Assembly: GCA_026008535.1 (NCBI GenBank)
Contig: BRKX01000001.1
Location: 37,413,817-37,477,816 of the forward strand
Reading direction: 5' to 3'
Source: Perilla frutescens
Lineage: Eukaryota; Streptophyta; Magnoliopsida; Lamiales; Lamiaceae
DNA: 64,000 nt
The position numbers were made by a program, and so were the translations under genes. The notes under the pieces are model-generated. The model was given only the letters and a program-made list of their open reading frames with translations. It did no database searches and was not told the DNA's origin. Shown here in pieces: positions 46,001 to 57,519 of this stretch. How positions within the stretch are numbered: position 1 is the stretch's first letter; the number at the start of each line of letters is the position of its first letter.

Positions 46001-46334
46001 TGATCGTCAAGATTCTATGAATAATCTCCCAGACATAATTATTTGAGTATAAGATGCATACTAAGTTCTATTTCTTCTACCCGAATATGATCTCCTTTCG
46101 TCTAATCAATGGGATTGCATGTATTATTAGCTATCGTAATCCAAGATGATTAGTATCTGTCTATACGACTTATTCACCGTCTAAGTAAAAATAAATATGA
46201 GTATCCCAGTCTAATCCCCAAAGGCATATTTCGACTGTCAAAACATCCTGTCAACCTTCCATTTTTCCTCATTAACCTTTTAATGACACCCCGTCCCCAT
46301 TCATAAACCCCTATCTCGGGACCGGGCTGTTACA
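43075..46334 (+). repeat. BigLTR-2: 3260-bp solo LTR with CTCTT duplication
   Basis: It starts TGTAATACCCCAAATTTTTG, ends CGGGCTGTTACA (TG...CA), and is flanked by CTCTT at 43070-43074 and 46335-46339. The flanking sequence on both sides is Sire-2. A TATA box lies at 43793-43800, about 720 bp from the start. A CpG-rich block lies at 44555-44650. No gag or pol domain is present, so a solo LTR is the simplest reading. LTRs this long occur in some plant gypsy clades such as Tekay/Del, but the clade is inferred only. Confidence 0.88.
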
Positions 46335-46505
46335 CTCTTAGACTTACCATGCTCACATGACAGAGTTTTTGATGAATCAACTTTGTCTCATCATCTACAG
46401 TCATGTTGCAGATTTCATCTTTGTCAGCAAGGTAGCAATTGTCAGATGCACGGCTACCAAACATTACGCATTTGTCGTGTTTGTCAAATACTTTACAAGT
46501 ATTTT
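46335..46505 (-). pseudogene. Sire-2 pre-integrase fragment
   Basis: The minus strand matches 54600-54770 of Sire-3 ('VFDKHDKCVMFGSRASDNCY', 'DETKLIHQKLCHVSMV'). It includes the start of the integrase zinc-binding region, with the usual Gly before His replaced by Cys. Homology ends at 46505 in unassigned sequence. Confidence 0.85.
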
Positions 46506-47879
46506 TCCCTAAAACCTACGTTTTAATCGATTAATGGTTCATTCTAATTTATTTGGAGTTTTTATCGGCTTTTATTTATTTTTTCTCCTACCTTTGCTCT
46601 TAGTGTCTTCATATTTAATTAAGTAATTGTAATTAAGAACATAGAAGTTGCAGTCTCTTTGAGATACAATAGTCTTGCTCACTATGTATTACAATAACAC
46701 CGTGCAATTGCGATCACTTATTTGTCAATAAATAGTGTGTCAGTCTCTCATATTCACTCTGGTTGTCCATTAACACAATGAAATCTAAACACCATCCGGA
46801 ACTTTATCATGAACACTTCATCAAAAATATCATGATATGTCATTAAGATAATGGCAATTATCTAAGTACACAAACTAACTAACATAGTGAAATCGAGTTA
46901 GGAAGGGTCGGGTAAGAGGATCTATCTGATGGTTTGCGACCCCTCAGAGGGTTTGATATAATATTATGTCGTGTATCTAATGTATGTGAGAGGCTAATAT
47001 ACATTACATAGGTGGTATACAATAGATGCACAAGATGACAAAAAAGATGACATCAATGTCATTTCATCAAAATTACAAAACAATTTAAATAGTTATAACT
47101 TTCTCGTTCAATCTGATTTACGTGAATAATATATTAAATTAAAGCTATTTTCATACTTTTTCATTTAAGATTTCTCACGGCCATGTTTGGATGAAAAATA
47201 TGAAGAAAAAATACAAAATATGCATTACCATGCATTTAGAAGCTCTACATATTTTAGAGAAAAAAGAATCACTTCTAACATTTAAATTTATTTGTATGAT
47301 ACTTGGTTTATATGGTTTATTGCATCACAATTAGATTATGTAATTACTTTTTTAGAATTTAATTTTTATATTTAGTTAATAATTGATTATTAATATTTAT
47401 TTCATCTCAATTAGGGTTTATTACATTACAATCATGGTCTGTAATTATTTTTTTAGAGTATAATTCAATTTAGAACTTGTATATGTATGAAAATAAATAT
47501 TTTTTTTTATTTTTCCTCTATATTTCACCATCTACATGTCTTTACGATACCTTAAATTAACAAAGAATGAAAATAACATTTATTTGATGTTTTTTTGGAT
47601 TTAAATTGTGAAAGTTCTGGCTGTTTGAAGTTTTTTGTATTTTAGATGACATCAACATTGTTTCCTTTTTTTTGGTAGGTTAGGGAGGTTTGGGCGGATT
47701 TGTGATTGGTTCGACCCATTTGACACAAGTCTTATGTACAAACACCTTTACTTTAAATTCTATTTTTATTTTTTTGGTCCCTTGAAAAACTCAAATGATT
47801 TAAATTCTTCCGTAAATGGAAAGCGTCTCAAGTTTGAAACCCATCATCCCAACCCAAAAAAATAAATAAATTATATTTA
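46506..47879. other. Unassigned AT-rich sequence
   Basis: No ORF or domain was recognised. The part 46580-46760 ('ttgcagtctctttgagatac', 'caccgtgcaattgcgatcac') recalls the U5 end of plant Tat/Athila-type LTRs, but no primer site follows, so it is not called. The rest is low-complexity AT-rich DNA. Confidence 0.6.
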
Positions 47880-49331
47880 GGGGGCCTTTGGTATCCATAT
47901 ATGTATATCAGGTATGGATATCAAAATAGCTCATACCCATATCATTTGTTTGGTATATTAGTATATGGATATCAATATCTTTGATATACTCATATCCCCA
48001 CTTTTAACATATCTCATATACCAATATTTGCACCGGTATAACTCATATCTCATTCGAAAAAACCCTCGTTTCTCTTTTTCTCCTCCTCGCCAAATTTCAT
48101 AGCCCAAATTATTCATGCTTGTTCTGGGAAAATTGTTCGATCTTCAAAAATCTGATTTCAGTAGTTCATCCGCTTCAATTTCAAGGTAAAAGTTTCTGAA
48201 TTCCTTACTCTTCACTTTGTGAAATTAATTAATTATGTGATTATGAATGTTTTGTGTGTAGTTTGATTGTTCTGTAGAAATTTTTCGCATTCTTTTTTTT
48301 AGAAATTAATTATGTGATTAGGTTAAAAAGAAACAAAGACACACATAGTTTGAATCCACTGTGCTGCCGTCTTAATCAAGACACAATCTCTATCCATTTA
48401 CTACAGGGTTTTAGGACCATTTCTTCATCTTGGTAAACTGGCCGTCTCGTTTCTAAGGTACGTTTGCACAAGCACCTTGTGTGCAGTAAATATCTTGGGT
48501 TTTAACTTTTGGAATTCAATCTACTCAAGAATATTTGATCTCGACTTCTTTGCGTTTAATCAATCAATATTGTCTGCATATTATTGTTCATTTCTACTTT
48601 ATTTTTTTCCTGTTAATATTGAGTTCCCTAGTTAAAGATAGAAGTAATCATAGAGCAATTGTATGGTTCAAAAAAATTATCGGTGATTGAGTTATCTGCA
48701 TAAGTAATGTTCGATCTTTTTTGTATTATTTTGTCATTTTAGAGTTTAGAAGATATTGATAGAACTAGAGGTTATTATTTTCTTTGTTTGTTGATTTTTT
48801 TTTTGTCATAATGTTATTGCCTAAGTTTTAGCATCAATTTAAGTATTGGGCGTTGGCTGGATTGATCATTCTTATTCTCTCTCTTCGGTTGTCTGTGAGT
48901 TTTGAAGTTTATTTTATCCGGTAATTGACTTACATATTTCAAAGAAGAGTTTAGATATGATTGAGAAATTGTGTTATGGCTCCACTTTAGTTTTTTTATT
49001 TGGTAATTGGTAGTATGGTTGTAATGAAGTTAGTGTTAGTTAATCGTGCTGCTCTTTTGTGTTGCTTTGCTGCAGTTTGTATCTTACTGTTCATCTAAAT
49101 TGTAGATTTCCCATCTTGTTTTGGTTGTCACGCTGTTTTTAATGGCATTCCAATATGTATGCTGCAGTTAGTAGCTGGTAGCTGAACTATGACAAATGCC
49201 TCTGTTGCTAGAATCAGTGGGATTAACAGAGCAATCTTGCCACTTCCTCGTAGATTCAGTGTAGCTTTGATGCAGGCTTGCTGCATTATCTGAAGAACCT
49301 TGTGCTATGATTTTGTTAGGTACATAGGCTT

Positions 49332-49475
49332 ATGATGGCGGCTGACAGCACTAATCCTGTGTCTGGGGAAGAGTTGAGGAATGATCCTTGCGAGCCACTC
49401 GCAATCTCTGTGAAGCTTAATGGGACTTCCAATGGAAACTTGGGGGTCGAACAATTAAGTGCTAGTCTTGATGAT
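49332..49475 (+). pseudogene. Captured host exon with start codon (unidentified gene)
   Basis: After a 3' splice-like 'ttttgttag' at about 49318, an ATG opens a frame with 'MMAADSTNPVSGEELRNDPC' and 'EPLAISVKLNGTSNGNLGVE', ending near 'SASLDD' at a 5' splice-like 'gatgat|gtattttt' (about 49475). Composition and codon use look like a real N-terminal exon rather than random sequence. Upstream exon-like pieces lie near 48060-48185, 48408-48456 and 49168-49318, fitting a 5' UTR with introns. I do not recognise the gene. No downstream exon is present, so no complete protein can be made. Confidence 0.55.
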
Positions 49476-49644
49476 GTATTTTTTAGGAGTTTTTGCATAG
49501 CTTATCTATCAAATATTCATTCATCCCTAATTTTTTAGGAGATTTTTTTTTTTTTTTGTATATTAGAATGATCTAATGTTAATAGGTTGAAATGTAACGA
49601 TCAATGACGCTTGCAAAATATTTTGGTATAATTTGGTATGCTAG

Positions 49645-49691
49645 ATTATTATTATTATTATTAATATTAATATTATTATTATTATTACTAT
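49645..49691. repeat. ATT microsatellite
   Basis: A nearly pure ATT/AAT triplet run near the right end of the TIR element. Confidence 0.95.
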
Positions 49692-49791
49692 TACGTTTCA
49701 CTTAAAAGTTAATTTTATTTTTTAAAACTTAGGATTTGATATGTAATATAAGAAAAGTTCATATATTAATATATGGATACCAACAAGCCCG

Positions 49792-50853
49792 TATATTTTT
49801 TGATTGTATGGAGGAGGCAGGAATCTAGGTTAAGCGTATGGTTTGGATTTAGATATCAATAATTTTGCTCGAGATGCTCTGGAAAAGGAAACCTATAAAG
49901 TCTATACGAAATTATGAGAAAGTCACTTAAATAATTCTTCCACTTTTCTTAAAGTAAACGAGCTAGTGAGTGTGCTATAATATAGCTGTCCGAATCTCCT
50001 ATTCTCTTTCATATGTTGACGACTTTCGATTGTAGTATCTCATAATAATAATTTTTGTTATTATTACATATACGTTTATTTTATATCATACTTATTTCAT
50101 ACAATAAAATACAAAATAAAGGATAACTCACAATCATATAATAATTGAATTTTTTCCAAGTCGACATTTGATTTAATTAACATCTTATAAATTAGTGGTA
50201 ACACGTGAAACACGCTGTCTTTTTCTATCATCGACGGCCCTACCTGGAAATCACTTTCAATTAATCTCATTGGACGACTAAAATATTATTTAATATATAG
50301 GTTTAGTTATACATGATATATACATATTTTATTTTATGTTTTTGAGTTGGGGAAAGGAGAGTTAAGAGATTGTACTCAAGACCTATGTGTGTATATATGA
50401 GGTATTGAGGTCTATAGTGTTAAGATGTTTTTATAGGGATGTTGAATTTTACTTTTTTTCTTAAAGAAAATTAGGGAATTCATCAGCTACTTGACATTCG
50501 ATTTGAATTAACCTCTCTTGTGTGTCATAACTTTCAAATTACATATAAGTTTCAAGTTACAATGCGAGGAATATGTCAAGTTAAATAGATATTCTATATT
50601 TTGTTAATTTGCAATTTTTTTAATGTTATTTATTATATATAAATGTCTAAAGTTGGGACACATGCTTAAAACATGTAAAATATAGTGATCTTCATAATCT
50701 CACATTCGATACTTAGTGTTTACTCATACAGATTATTGTAATCATGCGTGGGCAAAGTTTGTGCTTAAAGTACTCAATTACATGAAAAGAAATGCTATAG
50801 TTATATGTTAATGGCCCACAATTTGTTATCACATTCTACTCATTAACTTACGG

Positions 50854-50902
<49 letters not shown>
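49792..50902. other. Unassigned AT-rich sequence
   Basis: No supported ORF or RNA gene. A pure TA dinucleotide tract occupies about 50857-50904 at its right end. Confidence 0.65.
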
Positions 50903-50909
<7 letters not shown>

Positions 50910-50914
50910 ACTTC

Positions 50915-50964
<50 letters not shown>

Positions 50965-51149
50965 CAATCACAACTACGATCTCTTTTTTTATTTCAAACT
51001 TCGTTTACAATTCATTTGCATGAAAGTAATTTGAGAAATACTTTGAAAGAAGGCAAAGAACATTACGAATTATATCTAAAAATGGAGTTTGAAGTAAAAA
51101 GGAGGTTGTAGTTGTGATCGAAATAAATATATTTTCGAAGTTTCAAATA
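50903..51149. mobile_element. Foldback MITE with TA expansion in left arm
   Basis: The left arm (TTCAAACTTCGAATATAT, a TA tract, then TTTCAATCACAACTACGATC) pairs with the complement of the right arm (TTGAAACTTCGAAAATATAT, then TTTCGATCACAACTACAACC). The arms are about 90 bp including the TA tract, which is about 45 bp on the left and 8 on the right. The flanking TA suggests a Stowaway/mariner-like TA target, but this is uncertain because of the TA repeats. It has no coding capacity. Confidence 0.72.
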
Positions 51150-51335
51150 ACAAAGAAAGTAAATATCGATACCCATGATAGTGTCGATGGATCATATCTC
51201 ATGTTACATATCGTGTTATGTCTCATGTGTTACTATTATTAATACACATCATGTGTACATTTATGATGTTAGTAAATACATGGGTGTGAAAGTTACTACA
51301 TGTGTCATCCATTAATGATAGTGACACATGAAATG

Positions 51336-52395
51336 TGTTGAGCATGACGTGTTCCAGATGACGTTATCACTTCGTTGATAACATTGCAATCAATGTCGTA
51401 CCTAATGTTGCCCGTCATTCTCGGCACACCGAGTATAACACTCGGATCTCTAACCTTATCCTTTCCTAGTATTTTGGATTAATTTATTTTAAATTAATCT
51501 GAATAAATTGTGATTTTTGTCACATATCATTTTCCACGATTTAAGGGCTTTATTAGATATTTTATTTTATATTAAAACGTGGATTATGCTTGATTTTGAC
51601 TAGGTCAGAATCTGTTCCGAGTTTCAAGGGACGTGATGTTCCCCACTTCGTCTTAGACACTAACCGTTGCAGAGAACGTGGGTTGCTGGAGTAACCGCCA
51701 TTGTTACACGATGTTGAAGAACGTGTGCCACGCAGTGCAGAGGACGGTTATCTCGAGTCCAGTTCAGCAAGGGTAGTGGAAGGCGGTAGTTTTGCATCCA
51801 GCTCATCAAGGATCGTGTAGAAACTACCCAGCCGAGATGAAGGAAGTATTTAAGGTCTTAGACCTTAGAATCATTTATGCAAGCAGGTTATCACCGTGGT
51901 TTGTGAGAAGCTCTGAATCTTGCATCTAGTGTCATCTCTGAAATCCAAGACATCTTCCTCGACATTTGCCTAGCGTCCCAATCAGCTGGAGACTTTCATT
52001 CCAGTTGTGTGTGTAGGTTAGATAGTCAACTTTGAGAAGTCTAGGATTTAGAGTGATTGATTGTAATCTATCTCTGTGTTTAGATAGGTTTGTTTTTGAG
52101 TGATTATTCGAGTGAGTGAAGCTAGGATAGTCCTCTGTATGTTATATGCAGTGTTGTCAAGGGAGTGAACCGAGACAACATCAGCATTGTTTTTGTGTTT
52201 CACTTGTGATAGTGAATTTCGCCTTGAGGCAATCACACACCTTAAGGAGTGTGATTTAAAACTTGTTTTGTGTAAAGTTCTATTTACGTTTCCGCTGCAT
52301 GTTGAAGGCAATGTGGTAACACTAGCTTCAACATTACTTTTAACTTTGCAATTTACATCCGTAATTCACATTGTTTCAGGCAACAAATTCTAACA
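51336..52395 (+). repeat. Sire-3 5' LTR (1060 bp)
   Basis: It starts TGTTGAGCATGACGTG and ends CAAATTCTAACA. A candidate core promoter 'tatttaag' is at about 51847. It aligns with the Sire-2 LTR (complement of 39877-40938). Confidence 0.93.
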
Positions 52396-52397
52396 AG

Positions 52398-52411
52398 TGG
52401 CATCAAGAGCC
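52398..52411 (+). other. Sire-3 primer binding site
   Basis: TGGCATCAAGAGCC lies two bases after the LTR. It is similar to the initiator-Met tRNA complement, with one changed and one extra base. Confidence 0.8.
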
Positions 52412-52459
52412 GGTACTTGACATACTAAGTACTTGATCCGGTGTTGCTTGAAATCTGTG

Positions 52460-53971
52460 ATGGATATTCAAATCAATCAATGTCGTCCTCCTGCTCTAGA
52501 TAGCAATGGTGGTAACTATGTCATGTGGAAATCTCGGATGAAGATATACATCAAATTTATCGATGAAAGAGCATGGATGGCAGTTATTGAAGAATGGAGC
52601 CCTCCTAGGATGGAAGGTCCAAATGGAGATTTTGTGTTCACTCCGGAATCTTAATGGACAAATGATGAGAGAATTATCTCAAACTTTAATGCTCGCGCTC
52701 TGAATGCAATTTTTGTTTCTGTCGATGTTCTATGTTTCAAGATGATTTGCAATTGTGTTACTGCATATCAAGCATAGACCATTCTTCAGGAACATTGTGA
52801 AGGGTCTGCTAGTGTAAGGAAGACCAAACTGAGATTACTCACATCAAAATTTGAAAATTTGCGCATGTTTGAAGATGAAACTATTTCATCTTATGCTGAA
52901 AAATTATGTGAGATCTCAAACCAATCTTCCGCTCTTGGAAGTCCAATTTCTAATGAGAACATGGTGAGCTAGTTGCTTTGAACTCTGCCTGAAAGATTCA
53001 ATATGAAAATTTATGCAATCGAGGAAGCACACGATGTTGGAACCATGAGTATGAGTGAAGCGGTCAGCATCTTACTAACATTTGAGATGAATCTGTAAAA
53101 TTTGAAAGCAAACTCAATCGCAAAGGGAATTGCTCTCCAGACAACAACTGTGTCATCTGATGTTCATAATGATGTTGACAATATTCAGGAAATCAATGAG
53201 GAAGAGAATCTAAGTGTTGCACTACTGACAAAGAAGTTCAACTCACCAGTTCGTTCTATGAAGAAAAGCCCCCCAAATATCAAACCTCGACGGCTGTTTG
53301 ACTCTCCATCTTCATCAACTTCAAATTCTGGAAGATCAAATGTCAAGAAGGAAGTCGCTGACACTGGGAAAGACATTGATTCAGTTCAATGTAGAGCATG
53401 CTCTGGGTATGGACATTATTCAAATGAATGTCCAACAGCACGAATAAGACAAAGAAATAATTTTAATGTTGTTCTCAGTGATAAGTCTGATACTGAAAAT
53501 GATTCAGATCAGAGGGTGTTGTTCATCAATGTCATGGAGGAAGATGATCAGATTATTGATGCCTTGAATGGTATTGATGAACTTAATGGTCTGGACGTTG
53601 AGGAATGTGAAATTGAAGATGAGGTTCTACCAGATGTTGAAGATGAAGTCACTGAGATCTCTCCCAACACTACTAATTGGTATGAAATGACTCTACTGGA
53701 TGAGTTTAAGCGTACTTCTGAGTTCAGAGAGGTTAATCCACAGGAAGAACTCCCATCTGCCTCTCTTGAAGAAGTCAGTGATGTTGTGAATGAAGTTTGC
53801 GGCCAATGGACAGCTCAATCCAAAGAACTGAAATTTTTTATGGAAGAAAATCGGTGTCTTAGAGAGAAGATCGTGCAACTGGAAATCAGACTCATCAGGA
53901 GTGATGCTGAAATCACCAAACTAAAGAAGGAAGTGGAGAGCACCTCAAGAACGTTTCAGAAATGGAATTAA
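52460..53971 (+). pseudogene. Sire-3 gag
   Basis: The ATG at 52460 starts MDIQINQCRPPALDSNGGNY. The UBN2-type copia Gag core follows: 'WKSRMKIYIKFIDERAWMAV', 'TSKFENLRMFEDETISSYAE' and 'TLPERFNMKIYAIEE'. Stops lie at about 52652, 52778, 52970, 52980 and 53096. The frame 53102-53971 is open and has a perfect CCHC zinc knuckle CRACSGYGHYSNEC, then an acidic stretch and a coiled-coil-like segment ('LREKIVQLEIRLIRSDAEI'). It ends in TAA at 53969-53971, in the same frame as the following pol. Confidence 0.87.
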
Positions 53972-54001
53972 GGAACGAATGTCCTAAATGAAGCCCTAAC
54001 A

Positions 54002-55564
54002 TTGGGACAGACATACAGAGCTGGACTGGGATTCTCAAAGAAAGTTTCCATGACTTCATCAAATCACAATGTTGTGAAATTTGTGAAGGAGAACAACCCA
54101 AACATGTCTACAGGGAGCAATGCTGAAGATGATGTTCAGAAGAAATGCAAAGGCTCAAAGGTTCGAAAATATGTGTGCCATTATTATCAGGAGCCGGGAC
54201 ACATCAAAACACATTGCTTTAAGTTTCACGATGATGTTGCAACCGGGAGAACAACATCAGGAATCACATCGAAGAACAAGAATCCGATGAAGTCCAAAAA
54301 GACGAAGGTTACATGCAATGTTGTGTATACATCATTGAAGGCTAACATTGCCGGAACATGGTACTTCGACAGTGGATGTTCTCAACACATGACCGACAAT
54401 AATGAGTTTCTTGAAGAATACACCACTTCAAACAAAGGTAAAGTCAGTTATGGAGGAAGAGCTCAAGGAAACATTGTTGGAAAAGGTACATTGAATGTCA
54501 AACATTTTCCTAAGCTTCAGAATGTCTTACATGTTGAAGGGTTGACGGCCAACTTGATCAGTATCAGTCAGTTGTGTGACGATGGTATGGATGTCAAGTT
54601 TGATAAAAATACTTGTGAAGTATTTGACAAACACGACAAATGCATAATGTTCGGAAGCCGCGCATCTGATAATTGCTACCATGCTGACAAAGATGAAACG
54701 TGCAACATGACTATAAATGATGAAACAAAGCCGATTCATCAAAAACTCGGTCACATGAGCATGGTAAATTTGAAAAAACTGATTGTGTCAGATGCTGTCC
54801 GCGGCCTACCAAAACTGAATGTTGATCACGATGTTGTATGTGGTGCTTGTCAAAAGGAAAAACAAACCAGAATCCCTCACAAAAGCCTGGGTGGATGTCA
54901 AACAACAAGATGTTTCCAACTCTTACACATGGACATCATGGGTCCAGTCGATACAAAACGTATGAGTGGTAAGAGTTTCATTTTTGTCATTGTTGATGAT
55001 TTCTCAAGGTATACTTGGGTTGAATTTCTACAGGAAAAATATGAAACATTCAAAGTCTTCAAAAGATTCTGCCGGACAATGTGTTTGCAATTTGACACCA
55101 ACATTGCATGTGTCAAAACAGATCATGGAAGAGAATTTGAGAATGCTGCATTTAATGACTTTTGTGAAAAGAAAGGAATACTCCATGAGTATTCAGCTCC
55201 CATAACTCCTGAACAAAATGGAGTAGTGGAGAGAAAGAATCGAACTCTGCAGGAAATGTCATGTGCAATGTTGCAGGCTAAAGGTCTCTCAAAGAAGCTA
55301 TGGGCTGAAGCTGTCAACACAGCCTGTCACATCGGGAAGAGAGTCTATCTTCGACCAGGAAGAAAGGAGACACCTTATGAGCTTCTACGAGAAAGAAATC
55401 CAAATCTCAAATATTTCCATGTGTTTGGATGTGTTTGCTACATCCTGAACGACAGAGACCACCTTGGAAAGTTTGACTCTAAAAGTGATAAAGGATTGTT
55501 CTTGGGATATGCTCAAAATAGCAGAGCATTTCGTGTTCTTAACCTAAGAACCAAAGCTGTGTAA
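54002..55564 (+). pseudogene. Sire-3 protease-integrase (near intact)
   Basis: This open frame of 520 codons is in the gag frame. A second knuckle CHYYQEPGHIKTHC has Tyr for the second Cys. The protease active site is 'TWYFDSGCSQHMT' (Asp at residue 123). The gag-pre-integrase zinc region is 'HQKLGHMS...CGACQKEKQ'. The integrase core has the three acidic residues in 'LLHMDIMGPVD', 'VKTDHGREFENAAF' and 'PEQNGVVERKNRTL'. It ends with 'YHVFGC'-like 'FHVFGCVCYILNDRDHLGKF' and 'LFLGYAQNSRAFRVLNLRTK' at a TAA (55562-55564), and the same frame continues after it. Catalytic residues are all present. Confidence 0.92.
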
Positions 55565-56685
55565 GAATCTATCAATGTTGTGTTTGATGATCTTACAGGT
55601 CTGGCAACTAAGTCTGAGGAAGATGATGTGTCATTTCTCCTTCATGAACCAAATGTTGCTGATAAGGAACTCCCAAAAGTCCCACGGGAAGTCCTGATGT
55701 CAAATCCAATGTTCCTTCTCCCTCAGCAAATGATTCAACATCCCCTCGAACACCAGACTCAGATTCCTCCTCTGAAAGCGATGATGACCATCTTCCACTT
55801 GCTCAGTATGAACCAAGACGTGATCCTCCAAAAAGAATCAAAAGAGATCACCTAAATTCCCAAATCATTGGTGATGGATCTCAAGGAGTCAAAACAAGAA
55901 CAAAAAGCTCAGCCGATGTTGCTGAATTGGTCAAACAGGTTTGCATGTCATCAGTCATTAACTTTGTATCTATCACATACTTTCTATCCAGTGTTGAACC
56001 TAAAAATGTCAAAGAAGCTCTAAAAGACGAATTCTGGATAGAAGCAATGTATGATGAGCTGATTCAGTTTGTTCGAAATAATGTGTGGGAATTGGTTCCA
56101 AGGCCTGAAAATAAAAATGTAATTAGAACCAAATGGATATTTAAGAATAAGACTGATGAGTCTGGGAATGTGGTTAGAAACAAAGCCAGGCTAGTGGCAC
56201 AAGGTTATACACAAGTAGAAGGAATAGACTATGATGAAACATTTGCTCCTGTTGCTAGAATAGAGTCTATCCGTCTCCTACTTGCCATTGCTTGCCACAT
56301 TGGGTTTACATTGCATCAAATGGATGTCAAAAGTGCATTTCTGAATGGTATTTTGAATGAGGAAGCCTATGTTGAACAACCAAAAGGATTTGAATGTCAT
56401 GAAAAACCAAACCATGTGCTGAAACTCCACAAGGCCTTGTATGGGCTGAAACAAGCTCCTAGAGCTTGGTATGCTCGTCTTACCGAGTTTTTAATTGACT
56501 TTGGTTTTACAAGAGGCGTGGTTGATAAGACATTATTTATCAAAAGGATCCACAAACACATCACTGTTGCACAAATTTATGTTGATGATATTGTGTTTGG
56601 ATCCACGTGTTCTAATCTCCTCAGGGAGTTTGTTGATGCAATGTGCAACACATTTGAGATGAGCATGGTCGGAGAATTGGCCTAG
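55565..56685 (+). pseudogene. Sire-3 reverse transcriptase
   Basis: After the stop at 55564 the old frame runs to about 55680, where a shift leads to the serine-rich linker and RT (frame 55927-56685). RT motifs are 'EPKNVKEALKDEFWIEAM', 'NVIRTKWIFKNKTDESGNVV', 'RLVAQGYTQVEGIDYDETFA', 'HQMDVKSAFLNG', 'ALYGLKQAPRAWY' and the catalytic YVDD (56578-56589). It ends at a TAG within 'GELA*FLGLQI', a single-codon break, as the homologous text resumes at once. Confidence 0.92.
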
Positions 56686-57519
56686 TTTCTTGGTCTCCAA
56701 ATCAAGCAAGACAAAGATGGGATTTTCATATCCCAAAGCAAGTATGCCAAAAATCTGATCAAGCGCTTCGGACTTGAAGCTTCTAAGCCTATGAAGACAC
56801 CAATGGGATCCTCTGAAAAACTGAGCAAAGACGATGTTGGAGTCAATGTTGACCCAACAATGTATAGAGGAATGATTGGAAGCTTGCTCTACTTGACTGC
56901 CAGCAGACCTGACATCATGTTTAGTGTTGGAGTATGTGCTAGATACCAAGCTCAACCCAATGAATCTCACTTGAAAGCTGTCAAAAGAATAATTCGATAT
57001 GTTGCTCGTACAGTTAACTTTGGAATCAAGTATTGTAAAGATACAAACACCAGCCTGATTGGATACAGTGACTCAGACTGGGCAGGTGATGTTGATGATA
57101 GAAAGAGCACAAGTGGTGGTTGCTTCTTTTTGGGGAACAATATGGTTTCTTGGTCAAGCAAGAAACAAAATTGCTTCTCCTTGTCAACAACTGAATCGGA
57201 ATATGTTGCAGCTACTAGTTGTTGTGCTCAGTTGGTATGGCTGAATCAAATGTTGAAAGATTATGGCATGACAATCTCATCACTAACCCTGTTATGTGAT
57301 AATGCTAGTGCTATTGAAATTTCTAAGAATCCTGTTCAACATTCACGTACCAAGCATATCGACATTCGACATCACTTCATCAGAGACTTGGTGGAAAAGG
57401 AGATCATTAACATCAAATACATATCCACTGAGAATCAAACAGCAGATATTTTTACCAAGCCTCTTGATTTCGAGAGATTTTCTGCCTTGAGAAAGTCTCT
57501 TGGAATGTGTTCTATTTAA
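56686..57519 (+). pseudogene. Sire-3 RNase H and Pol end
   Basis: In the RT frame after the stop: 'FLGLQIKQDKDGIFISQSKY', then 'DPTMYRGMIGSLLYLTASRP' and the RNase H motifs 'GYSDSDWAGDVDDRKSTSGG', 'SLSTTESEYVAATSC' and 'LLCDNASAIEISKNPVQHSR'. It ends 'QTADIFTKPLDFERFSALRK' and 'SLGMCSI' with TAA at 57517-57519. This is the natural C terminus of copia Pol, with all acidic residues kept. Confidence 0.92.

Larger units (their letters stand above)
39877..46505 (-). mobile_element. Sire-2: deleted Sirevirus interrupted by BigLTR-2
   Basis: On the minus strand: a pol fragment (46335-46505), then ORF3 (41486-43074), multiple polypurine tracts and the 3' LTR (39877-40938). Everything between the pre-integrase region and mid-ORF3 (about 3.8 kb in Sire-3) is missing. 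The 5' LTR and gag are not found to the right of 46505. BigLTR-2 sits precisely at the deletion point. Confidence 0.85.
47880..49791. mobile_element. TIR element carrying gene-like sequence (Pack-type)
   Basis: The left end reads GGGGGCCTTTGGTATCC and the right end, complemented, CGGGCTTGTTGGTATCC. The first 23 bases pair without gaps except five or so mismatches, with 15 in a row matching at the inner side. The flanking octamers are tatattta and tatatttt (7 of 8), suggesting a hAT-like 8-bp duplication. There is no transposase. The interior has exon-like blocks with plausible splice borders and a coding start (see 49332). It is therefore read as a non-autonomous DNA transposon that captured the 5' part of a host gene. 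Confidence 0.66.

Noticed and set aside
46580..46760. U5 end of a Tat/Athila-type LTR
   Set aside because: There is a resemblance in wording only, with no primer binding site or LTR partner.
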